From Halorubrum saccharovorum DSM 1137 (lineage in GTDB: Archaea; Halobacteriota; Halobacteria; Halobacteriales; Haloferacaceae), in NCBI RefSeq assembly GCF_000337915.1, contig NZ_AOJE01000060.1, positions 199,816-263,815 of the forward strand: DNA of 64,000 bases, written 5' to 3'. Position numbers and translations under genes: made by a program. Shown here in pieces: positions 16,416 through 23,304 of this stretch. The notes below the pieces were generated by a model that was not told the origin of the DNA, made no database searches, and was given only the letters and a program-made list of their open reading frames with translations. Numbering within the stretch: the stretch's first letter is position 1; each line of letters opens with the position of its first letter.

Positions 16416-17584
16416 GCGGCGGGCAATCTGTCGCCGGCGGAGGCGCGGCGAAACGGAGTGAGGACGGTCGGATCGGGTGGCTGTTCGACCCCAAACTGGT
16501 CTCGGTCGCGCTCGCCAGCGTCGCGGTCGTCGTCGCCGGCGGGCTCGTGCAGGTGAGTTTCGGCGCGTACTCGATGACGGTCGTCGAGGCGTGGCGCGCC
16601 GTCCTCGACCCCGCGGTCCTCCTCGACCCCCGCTGGCTGTTGAACTTCCTCGTCGGCGAGGGACTGATGCGCTCGATCACCGGCTTTCAGGGGGAGTTGC
16701 CCGAACTGGCGCACACGACGCTCATCGTCTGGGACATCCGGCTCCCGCGGGTGTTCGTCGCCGCCATCGTCGGGATGAACCTCGGCGTCTCGGGGGCCAT
16801 CTTCCAGGCGGTCACCAGAAACGAGCTGGCGAGCCCGTTCATCCTCGGCGTCTCCTCCGGCGCGGGGCTGATGATCCTGCTGACGCTCGTGGTGTTCGGG
16901 GGACTCACGGCGTTCCTCCCGCTGATCGCGGCGCTGGGCGGCGCGGTCGCGTTCCTGATCGTGTACGCCATCGCGTGGAAGAACGGGACGAGCCCCGTCC
17001 GGCTCGTGCTCGCGGGCGTGATCGTCGGCACCGTCTTCAACAGCCTCCAGACGGGGCTGTTCTTCTTCGCGGACGACATCGGCGTCGTCCAATCGGCGAT
17101 CCAGTGGACCACCGGCTCGCTGACCGGGACGGACTGGGAGCAGGTCCGGATGGCGCTGCCGTGGACGGTCGTCGCGGTGGTGTTGTCGCTCGCGGGGTCG
17201 CGACAGCTGAATCTCCTCCTCTTGGGCGAACAGACCGCGAAGTCGCTGGGGATGTCGATCGAGAAGGTTCGGTTCGCGCTCTCCGGCGTCGCCGTGCTCG
17301 CGGCGGCCGCCAGCATCGCGGTGGCGGGTATCGTCAGCTTCGTGGGGCTGATCGTCCCCCACATGGTGCGGAACCTCGTCGGAAGCGACTACAAGCGGGT
17401 GATCGTCGGCTGCCTGTTCGTCGGCCCGGCGCTGATGGTCGGCGCCGATGTCGGCGCGCGACTCGGTATGAGCGTCCTCACGGGCGCGGACTCGCAGATC
17501 CCGGTGGGGATCGTCACCGGGCTGGTCGGCGGGCCGTATTTCCTGTACCTGATGCGGCGTCAGCAGAACATGGGTGAGCTCTGA
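16412..17584 (+). CDS. FecCD-family ABC transporter permease (iron/siderophore)
   Basis: A 390-residue integral membrane protein with about ten hydrophobic segments. Family motifs are WDIRLPRVFVAAIVGMNLGVSGAIFQAVTRNELASPFILGVSSGAG (about residues 108-155), VLAGVIVGTVFNSL, LGEQTAKSLGMSIEKVR, and SFVGLIVPHMVRNLVGSDYKR, the coupling helix to the ATPase. It should act as a homodimer, because only one permease gene is present. The ATG shares four bases with the stop of the flavoprotein gene and is preceded by GGAGG at 16403-16407. It lies directly before the ATPase gene. Confidence 0.92.
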   Translation: MSGGQSVAGGGAAKRSEDGRIGWLFDPKLVSVALASVAVVVAGGLVQVSFGAYSMTVVEAWRAVLDPAVLLDPRWLLNFLVGEGLMRSITGFQGELPELAHTTLIVWDIRLPRVFVAAIVGMNLGVSGAIFQAVTRNELASPFILGVSSGAGLMILLTLVVFGGLTAFLPLIAALGGAVAFLIVYAIAWKNGTSPVRLVLAGVIVGTVFNSLQTGLFFFADDIGVVQSAIQWTTGSLTGTDWEQVRMALPWTVVAVVLSLAGSRQLNLLLLGEQTAKSLGMSIEKVRFALSGVAVLAAAASIAVAGIVSFVGLIVPHMVRNLVGSDYKRVIVGCLFVGPALMVGADVGARLGMSVLTGADSQIPVGIVTGLVGGPYFLYLMRRQQNMGEL

Positions 17585-18568
17585 ATGGCTACCGAACACG
17601 CGAACGCGACGGACGTGGACGAACCGAACGGAACGAACGAAGCGGGCGGAACCGGCGACGCGAGCGGCGCGGGAGACGCGAGCGACCTCGACGGCGAGAA
17701 CCTCGTGTTGGGGTATCCGACCGCCTCGGAGCCCGTCATCGACGGCGAGTCGATCGCGGCCGAGCCCGGCGCGGTCACCGCCCTCGTCGGCCCGAACGGG
17801 TCGGGCAAGAGCACCCTGCTGAAGGGACTGGCGAACCAGCTCGCGCCCGACGACGGATCGGTCCTGGTGGACGGCCGTGACGTCCACTCGATGGACACGA
17901 AAACGCTCGCTCGGAAGCTCGGGCTGCTCTCACAGGAGAGCACGTCGCCGGACAGCATCACCGTCGAGGACCTGGTGTACCACGGTCGGTATCCGCACCG
18001 GGGATTTTTCGAGCGGACGACCGACGAGGACGCGCGCGCGGTCGAGGAGGCGATCGAGCTGGCCGGCTGCGGTCACCTGCGCGACCGCGAGGTCGGAAGT
18101 CTCAGCGGCGGCCAAAAGCAGCTGGCGTGGATCGCGATGGTGCTCGCGCAGGACACCGACGTGCTCCTCCTCGACGAGCCGACGACGTTCCTCGACCTCC
18201 ATCACCAGATGGAGGTGATGGAGATCATCGAGACGCTGCGCGACGAGAGCGACGTGACCGTCGTCGTCGTGCTTCACGACATCGAGCAGGCCGCCCGGCT
18301 CGCCGACCGGATGGTCGCGCTCAAGGACGGCGAGATCCGCGCTCGCGGCGCCCCCGAAGCGATCGTCACCGAGGAGCTGCTCGCGGACGTGTTCCGCGTC
18401 GACGCCGACGTGGTGCAGACCGAGAACGGGCCGCGGGTCACTCCGATCCGCGCGCGACACGAGGAGCCGGCGTCGAGCGCCACCGAGACGGACCCGAACG
18501 GCGACGAGCCGGCCTCGGCGGCAGAGGAGGGGAGGGCGCCGATCGGCACCGAAGCGAGCGGCGACTGA
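17585..18568 (+). CDS. FecE/BtuD-type ABC transporter ATP-binding protein (iron/siderophore)
   Basis: A 327-residue ATPase. After an acidic, low-complexity N-terminus of about 35 residues come Walker A GPNGSGKST, the Q-loop LGLLSQEST, signature LSGGQKQLAWIAM, Walker B VLLLDEPTTFLD and switch LHDIEQAA. VEDLVYHGRYPHRGFFE is typical of siderophore ATPases. The C-terminal 60 residues are again acidic and disordered-looking. The ATG follows the permease stop with no gap. With the permease and one of the two binding proteins it completes the importer. Confidence 0.93.
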   Translation: MATEHANATDVDEPNGTNEAGGTGDASGAGDASDLDGENLVLGYPTASEPVIDGESIAAEPGAVTALVGPNGSGKSTLLKGLANQLAPDDGSVLVDGRDVHSMDTKTLARKLGLLSQESTSPDSITVEDLVYHGRYPHRGFFERTTDEDARAVEEAIELAGCGHLRDREVGSLSGGQKQLAWIAMVLAQDTDVLLLDEPTTFLDLHHQMEVMEIIETLRDESDVTVVVVLHDIEQAARLADRMVALKDGEIRARGAPEAIVTEELLADVFRVDADVVQTENGPRVTPIRARHEEPASSATETDPNGDEPASAAEEGRAPIGTEASGD

Positions 18569-18664
18569 TACGCGACCGGTCTTCGGGGGGCGAGAGCCTC
18601 GAACCGCTGCCGGCGCCGATCTTCGCTACAGGACTGAGACGCTGGCTCGCTGCCGGCGATGTGG

Positions 18665-18680
18665 TTTTGGCCGGCCTAAA
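18665..18680. promoter_or_regulatory. Upstream operator of the second binding-protein operon (one mismatch)
   Basis: TTTTGG-CCGG-CCTAAA departs from the TTTAGG-N4-CCTAAA pattern at one base of the left half. Its centre is 35 bases upstream of that of the next operator, almost the same spacing as at the first operon. It lies upstream of the TATA-like ATATAG at 18691-18696. Confidence 0.62.
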
Positions 18681-18698
18681 ATCGGAAGGGATATAGTG

Positions 18699-18716
18699 TT
18701 TTAGGCTAGCCTAAAA
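18699..18716. promoter_or_regulatory. Downstream operator of the second binding-protein operon (perfect palindrome)
   Basis: TTTTAGGCTAGCCTAAAA is a perfect 18-base palindrome, the best operator in the island. It lies between the TATA-like ATATAG (18691-18696) and the ATG at 18719, two bases before it. Confidence 0.82.
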
Positions 18717-18718
18717 AT

Positions 18719-19915
18719 ATGGCAGAAAGCGATCGAACGACTGTCGAACCGACGCGGCGAGCGTACCTGAAGTACGGGGGCGCGGCCGTCGGCGGAGGGC
18801 TGTTCGCCGGCTGCACCGGAAACGGACAGCCGGAGTCGCTCTCGGCCGGCGACGCCTCGACGGACTCCGGAGAGGGAGGCGACGAGACGGTCGAAGACAC
18901 CTCGTACTCGGTGACGATGGCGCCGATGGGCGAGGTCTCGTTCGACTCCCCGCCGGAGACGTGGCTCACGTTCCTGAGCACGTACGGGGACATGGGGATC
19001 GCCCTCGGGCAGGCGGTGGGACTCAAGGGGATCTGGGACCCGGACACCGTCCCGGTCGAGTTCTACGAGCAACTCCCCGGTGTCGACGTCTCGTTCGACG
19101 ACGTGGCCGCGATCGAGGGTCTCGACAAGGAGACGCTCTACGAACTGGACTGTGACCTCCACCTGTTGGACCCGAACTGGCTCGGGGTGCTCGTCGACGA
19201 CTGGTCGCAGACAGACACGGAGGAGGTGGCCGACCGAGTCGGCCCGTTCCTCGGGAACTACATCCGACGGCGGGGGGACGACTGGCACGACTACCAGTAC
19301 TACTCGCTGTACGAGGCGTTCGAGATCGTCGCCGACGCGTTCGCCCAGCCCGAGCGGTACGAGGCGTTCGCGTCGGTCCACGACGACCTGCAGTCGACGG
19401 TTCAGGCGTCGCTCCCGGAAAGCGGCGACCGCCCGTCGATCGGGCTCGTTTCGGTGAACTCCGACTTCGAGGGCGGTTCGTTCTACGTGTACCCGGTACA
19501 GGACGGGAACAACCACAAGCAGTACCGCGACCTCGAGATGCGCGGCGCGTTCGACGACCACATCGACGGCGGCTACGCACAGTGGGACTACGAGCGGCTC
19601 CTGGAGATCGACCCCGACGCGCTCCTGTTCCAGTACGGTCTCTCACACGTCTCAGCGGAGGAGTTCGAGAGCCGGATGGACACTCTCCGAGACGACCCCG
19701 TCGGAGGCCAGCTGACGGCCGTCCAAAACGACCGCCTCTACCGCGGCGGCTCGTCGTATCAGGGGCCGATCATCAACCTCTTTCAGACGGAGGCGGCCGC
19801 CAAGCAGTTCTACCCGGATGCGTTCGGCGAGTGGCGCGGTATCGGGGACACGCCGGCGGACGAGCAGCTGTTCGACCGCCAGCGCGTTGCGGACATCATC
19901 GACGGGGAACGATAA
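18719..19915 (+). CDS. Iron/siderophore-type ABC transporter substrate-binding lipoprotein (second copy)
   Basis: A 398-residue paralogue of the 14119-15384 protein. It has a Tat motif (TRRAYLKYGG) and lipobox (LFAGCTG), then an acidic linker, and shares matching blocks: TMAPMGEVSFDSPPETWLTF, GDMGIALGQA, DKETLYELDCDLHLLDP, YYSLYEAFEIVADAF, LLEIDPDALLFQYG and LTAVQNDRLYRGGSSYQGPI. It has no permease or ATPase of its own nearby, so it probably shares those at 16.4-18.6 kb. The ligand may differ between the copies; this is not readable from sequence. The stop shares one base with the next start. Confidence 0.87.
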   Translation: MAESDRTTVEPTRRAYLKYGGAAVGGGLFAGCTGNGQPESLSAGDASTDSGEGGDETVEDTSYSVTMAPMGEVSFDSPPETWLTFLSTYGDMGIALGQAVGLKGIWDPDTVPVEFYEQLPGVDVSFDDVAAIEGLDKETLYELDCDLHLLDPNWLGVLVDDWSQTDTEEVADRVGPFLGNYIRRRGDDWHDYQYYSLYEAFEIVADAFAQPERYEAFASVHDDLQSTVQASLPESGDRPSIGLVSVNSDFEGGSFYVYPVQDGNNHKQYRDLEMRGAFDDHIDGGYAQWDYERLLEIDPDALLFQYGLSHVSAEEFESRMDTLRDDPVGGQLTAVQNDRLYRGGSSYQGPIINLFQTEAAAKQFYPDAFGEWRGIGDTPADEQLFDRQRVADIIDGER

Positions 19916-20091
19916 TGCGCGCTCGCGAGTGGGCGGTCGCGGCCGCCTTCGGCGACCCGACGGAGTACGACGTGCCGGCCCTCCCGACGTGGCGCGTCGA
20001 ACGCGGCGCCGACGGCGACCTCGCGTTCGCGGCGGCCGACCGCGACGAGCCGTTCATCGCGGCGGAGCGACCGGTTCGGGTGCGGCGATGA
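19915..20091 (+). CDS. Small protein (58 residues), unknown function
   Basis: The ATG shares its first base with the stop codon of the binding-protein gene. The product runs MRAREWAVAAAFGDPTEYD and continues with TWRVERGADGDLAFAAADRDEP to a basic end (RPVRVRR). It is soluble and has no cysteine or membrane segment. Support is the tight, overlapping placement inside the operon and good haloarchaeal codon use. I do not recognise a family. It could be an accessory factor of the uptake system. Confidence 0.6.
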   Translation: MRAREWAVAAAFGDPTEYDVPALPTWRVERGADGDLAFAAADRDEPFIAAERPVRVRR

Positions 20092-20240
20092 GCGCCGGGC
20101 GCCCCCGCCCCGACGAGGCCGCGGATCCGGCCGGAACCGATCCGGCTCGGGACCGAAGCGACTACGGCGGCTCGCGCGCGCCGACGGATATGGCGATCGA
20201 CAGCGACGATTCGCGACTCGAACGGAGGGACGACCGATGA
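20088..20240 (+). CDS. Very small protein (50 residues), unknown function
   Basis: The ATG at 20088 overlaps the previous stop by four bases (ATGA), and the TGA at 20238-20240 overlaps the next ATG in the same way. The product is hydrophilic and low in complexity, rich in Arg, Asp, Ser and Pro (RPRPDEAADPAGTDPARDRS). Two exact ATGA overlaps favour a translated frame that couples its neighbours. The sequence itself has no recognisable fold, and it could simply be a spacer ORF. Confidence 0.45.
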   Translation: MSAGRPRPDEAADPAGTDPARDRSDYGGSRAPTDMAIDSDDSRLERRDDR

Positions 20241-21052
20241 GCGGTGACGAGACGCCCGGGGACGACGAGGCCGACTCGCGCCGCACCCGCGACGTGGTCG
20301 TCGTCGGCGGCGGCGTCGCCGGGCTCTCCGCGGCCGTGTTCACGGCCCGGCAGGGGTTCGACGCGCTCGTGATCGACGACGGCGGGTCGCTCCTGCGCCG
20401 GAACGCGCACTTGGAGAACTTCCCCGGCTTCCCGCTCGGCGTGGACGCCCGGCGCCTGCTCGACCTCCTCGCCGAGCAGGCCGCGACCGCGGGCGCCGAC
20501 CGGCTCGACGGCCGGGCGACGCGCGTGGCGGCGGTCGGCGAGGGCGATGACGGCTCCGAGCCGGACGACGGCGCTCGGTTCGTCGTCGAGGTCGAGGACG
20601 GCGGCGACGGCCCAAACGGCCCGATCCGGACCCGGTACGTCGTCGCGGCGACGAAGAACGAGGTCGGCTACCTCGACGGCGTCGAGGGGGTCGGGATCCT
20701 CGACCGCGGGAAGTCGTACGTCGACACCGACGAGCGCGGCCGGACCGGCGTCGACGGGCTGTACGCGGCCGGCCGCCTCGCGGAGAAGCCGCATCAGGCG
20801 GCGGTGTGCGCGGGCCACGGCGCCGAGGTCGGCGTGACGATCCTTGAGGAGGACGACCGGGGGTTCTACCACGACTGGGTCGCGCCCGAGGGGTACTTCA
20901 CCGACCGCGGCCGGCAGGTGCCCCCGGGCTGCGAGGAGATCGACGCGGCCGAGCGCCGCGAGCGCGAGGAACGGTCGCGCGAGGCGATCCGGGAGCGGTT
21001 CGCGGCGCCGCACTCGGACCCGCAGGAGACGCACCCGAGCCTGGAGGAGTGA
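20237..21052 (+). CDS. Thioredoxin-reductase-like flavoprotein lacking CxxC and NAD(P)H domain (second copy)
   Basis: A 271-residue paralogue of the 15381-16415 product. The FAD motif is VVVVGGGVAGLSAAVFTARQGFD (from about residue 18), then AHLENFPGFPLGVDARRLL. After TRYVVAATKNEVGYLDGVEGV it runs into GRTGVDGLYAAGRLAEKPHQAAVCAGHGAEVGV. The NAD(P)H-binding insert and CxxC of true thioredoxin reductases are missing. AAGR stands where AAGD, which contacts the FAD ribityl chain, is normal. The C-terminal part is shorter and highly charged. It is the fourth gene of the second operon. Redox activity and partner are unknown. Confidence 0.78.
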   Translation: MSGDETPGDDEADSRRTRDVVVVGGGVAGLSAAVFTARQGFDALVIDDGGSLLRRNAHLENFPGFPLGVDARRLLDLLAEQAATAGADRLDGRATRVAAVGEGDDGSEPDDGARFVVEVEDGGDGPNGPIRTRYVVAATKNEVGYLDGVEGVGILDRGKSYVDTDERGRTGVDGLYAAGRLAEKPHQAAVCAGHGAEVGVTILEEDDRGFYHDWVAPEGYFTDRGRQVPPGCEEIDAAERREREERSREAIRERFAAPHSDPQETHPSLEE

Positions 21053-21060
21053 GCCGTGAG

Positions 21061-21069
21061 AGGAGGTGA
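21061..21069 (+). promoter_or_regulatory. Strong Shine-Dalgarno site before a GTG start
   Basis: AGGAGGTGA lies six bases before the GTG at 21076 and is an almost full complement of the 16S rRNA 3' end. Such strong sites are rare here, where most first genes are leaderless. It fixes the start of the 21076-22053 gene. Confidence 0.75.
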
Positions 21070-21075
21070 CATCAC

Positions 21076-22053
21076 GTGATCGGAACGACGCTACTCGAGA
21101 TCAGCGACCACATCGAATCGCTCGCGAGCGAGACGGGCGAGTACTCGCTCGTCTGCGCGCGGTACGGCGACCGACCGGTCCCGGCGGCCGGGCTCCGGTT
21201 CGAGAGCCGGCCAGTCGCCCGCGCCGCGGCGCGGGCCACCGAGCAGTACCGCGACGCGCTCCGCCGGTACGACCCCCGGCTTCCCTACTACGACGTGATC
21301 GTCCGGCAGGAGTTCGCGGGGGACGGCCGAGCGGCCGACTCCGGCGGCGACGCCCGCGATCGCGACGACCCCCACGACGTACGCCGGTTCTCGGCCGCGG
21401 AGGCGTCCGGATGGACGCTCTCCGACCCCGTTGTGGGGGGGACCGTCGGTCGAGGTAATCCGAGCGACGGGACCGCGGCGGAGCGCGCCGGGGACCGCCG
21501 ACGCGACCGCGTCGAGTTCTGCCACGAAGCGGCGGCCGCGGTGTTCGAGGCGCTGTCTGCGGGCGGCCACGACGCCGCCCAGTCGGCGGTGATGGACGCG
21601 TACTTCGAGCTCGCAGAGCGCGTGGGTGACCCGGACGACCTCTGTCTGTGTCTCCTCGAAGCGACGGCTTCGGCGCTCCACCGACGGCTCGCCCCCGCCG
21701 AGCAGGCGTCGGTGCTGTCGGCCGCGGCGGCGGAGCTCCCGTCGGTCTCCGCGGAGGACCCCGTCTCGGGTACGTTCGATCGTCTCGCGGAGGCCGGCGT
21801 CGTCGAGGGGTACGCTCGCGAGTCCGACTCGGCGGCCGGGCACGCGACGGTTCTGGTGTCCGACTACGCGCTCACGAGCCGAGACGGGCGATTCCCGACG
21901 CTGCCGCTCGTCCTCGAACTGTACCGTCGGACGGAGCCCGAGCACCGCCACGACGCGGTCCGAATCGCGTCCGACGACGACGGGTGGCGGATCGGCCTCA
22001 CCGTCGGCTCCGGTGAGCCGATCGGCCTCGTCAGCGCGGCGGTTCGGTCGTAA
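21076..22053 (+). CDS. Haloarchaeal protein of unknown function at the end of the iron operon (DUF7551-like)
   Basis: A 325-residue soluble protein started at a GTG with a strong ribosome-binding site. Residues 1-80 form one block (LLEISDHIESLASETGEYSL, VCARYGDRPVPAAGLRFES, YYDVIVRQEF). A disordered acidic/glycine linker follows. A helical block (about 150-220) contains DLCLCLLEATASALHRRL, and a C-terminal part has VLVSDYALTSRDGRFPTLPLVLELYRR. It resembles a haloarchaeal family I associate with the name DUF7551, from memory only. Position suggests a role linked to iron uptake or siderophore handling. No catalytic motif is visible. Confidence 0.72.
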   Translation: MIGTTLLEISDHIESLASETGEYSLVCARYGDRPVPAAGLRFESRPVARAAARATEQYRDALRRYDPRLPYYDVIVRQEFAGDGRAADSGGDARDRDDPHDVRRFSAAEASGWTLSDPVVGGTVGRGNPSDGTAAERAGDRRRDRVEFCHEAAAAVFEALSAGGHDAAQSAVMDAYFELAERVGDPDDLCLCLLEATASALHRRLAPAEQASVLSAAAAELPSVSAEDPVSGTFDRLAEAGVVEGYARESDSAAGHATVLVSDYALTSRDGRFPTLPLVLELYRRTEPEHRHDAVRIASDDDGWRIGLTVGSGEPIGLVSAAVRS

Positions 22054-22129
22054 TCGGACGACTGCTCAGCCGGGCGGCAGAGCCGCCGTCGAGCACTCGC
22101 TCGTCGTCGGATCCGCCGCTGTCTCGCCG

Positions 22130-23227
22130 TCAGTCCTCGCCCGATGCGTCCGCCTCGTCGCGATCGGCTCCGTCCGCCTCGATCCGCACGAGGTCGGCCT
22201 CCACGTCTTCCACGAAAGCGCCCTGTCCCCCCACCGTGACGGTCTCGCCGTCGTCGGTCTCGACGACGAGGGAGTGCTCGACGGGGAACTCGTTGGTCGT
22301 CGGCTCCACCAACCCCTGTTTCGACTCGACGACGCGGCCGCTGACCTCGGCCGACTCGTCGTCGTCGGTCCACCGGCCGCCCACGGTGACGTGGGGGGTC
22401 TCGCCGGCCCGGAGCCGGAGCGTCGCCTGGAGGACCGTGTGCCTGAAGTTCGCGTACTCCGCCGGAAGCGGTGCGGGCGCCGCGGTCGCGACCTCGCTCG
22501 CGGCCGGCCAGTAGTTCCCGAGGAACGAGCCGACGATCACCGGCGCGAGCTGCTCCTGCGAGAAGTGGATCGCCTGGCGGTCGGTGTTGGACCGGTGCAA
22601 CAGCTCGGGCGGGACGACGATGCCGGCCGCCGAGTCGACGGTGAGCAGGATCGGCATCGCCTCGCTCCACGTCCGGACGACGCTGGCGACGCCGCCGAGG
22701 TCGCCCTCGATGTTCTCCGGCGCATCGTCAGTGCCGGAGACGATGAGCAACACCAGGACGCCGCGGTCGACCGCCTCGACGAGGGAGTCGCGGATCTCCG
22801 GGAGGTGCTCGGCGGTGATCGACAGCGTCACCTCGGCGTCGGCGTCCGCGAGCAGCGACCGGATCCGCTTTATCACCGTCACGCGGGACTTGATCACCTC
22901 GAACTGCTCGGTCTGTCGCTCCACCCGCGAGAAGCGCTCCTCCAAGCCGGGGCGGATCGCGTCCACGTCCGAGCGGAGCCGATTTATCACCTCGTCTGGC
23001 GGGTTGGCGCGGATCGTCGTCGGCACGACGTGGTCGTTCACCTCGACGAAGCCGCGCTCCGCGAGCGACTCGCTCACGCTGTAAACGTAGCGTTTCGACA
23101 CGCCGGCGGCGTCGGCGACGGTGCTCGCCTTCGCCTCGCCGTGCGCCAAGAGACTGAGGTACGTGTCGACCTCCTTGTCCGAGAGCCCGAACCGGCGGAG
23201 AAGATCGTTCAGCGTCCGGTCGTCCAT
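22130..23227 (-). CDS. trmB: TrmB-family sugar-responsive transcriptional regulator
   Basis: A 365-residue regulator. The N-terminal winged helix reads LLRRFGLSDKEVDTYLSLL, then AKASTVADAAGVSKRYVYSVSESLAERGFVEV. A coiled segment (EERFSRVERQTEQFEVIKSRV) leads into a central regulatory domain and a C-terminal beta-rich sugar-sensing domain (about 275-365). In Halobacterium TrmB activates gluconeogenesis and represses glycolytic genes according to glucose. Here it faces two alpha-glucan hydrolase genes. The ATG at 23227 is chosen because CTTATAAG lies about 28 bases upstream; the longer frame starts before that box. Confidence 0.9.
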   Translation of the reverse strand: MDDRTLNDLLRRFGLSDKEVDTYLSLLAHGEAKASTVADAAGVSKRYVYSVSESLAERGFVEVNDHVVPTTIRANPPDEVINRLRSDVDAIRPGLEERFSRVERQTEQFEVIKSRVTVIKRIRSLLADADAEVTLSITAEHLPEIRDSLVEAVDRGVLVLLIVSGTDDAPENIEGDLGGVASVVRTWSEAMPILLTVDSAAGIVVPPELLHRSNTDRQAIHFSQEQLAPVIVGSFLGNYWPAASEVATAAPAPLPAEYANFRHTVLQATLRLRAGETPHVTVGGRWTDDDESAEVSGRVVESKQGLVEPTTNEFPVEHSLVVETDDGETVTVGGQGAFVEDVEADLVRIEADGADRDEADASGED

Positions 23228-23304
23228 ATGGCACAGAAGGGTGGGGGGGTAACTTATAAGAGTCGGAGGACGACGCCGCGACGAGCGCATCCGGACAGTT
23301 TGTC

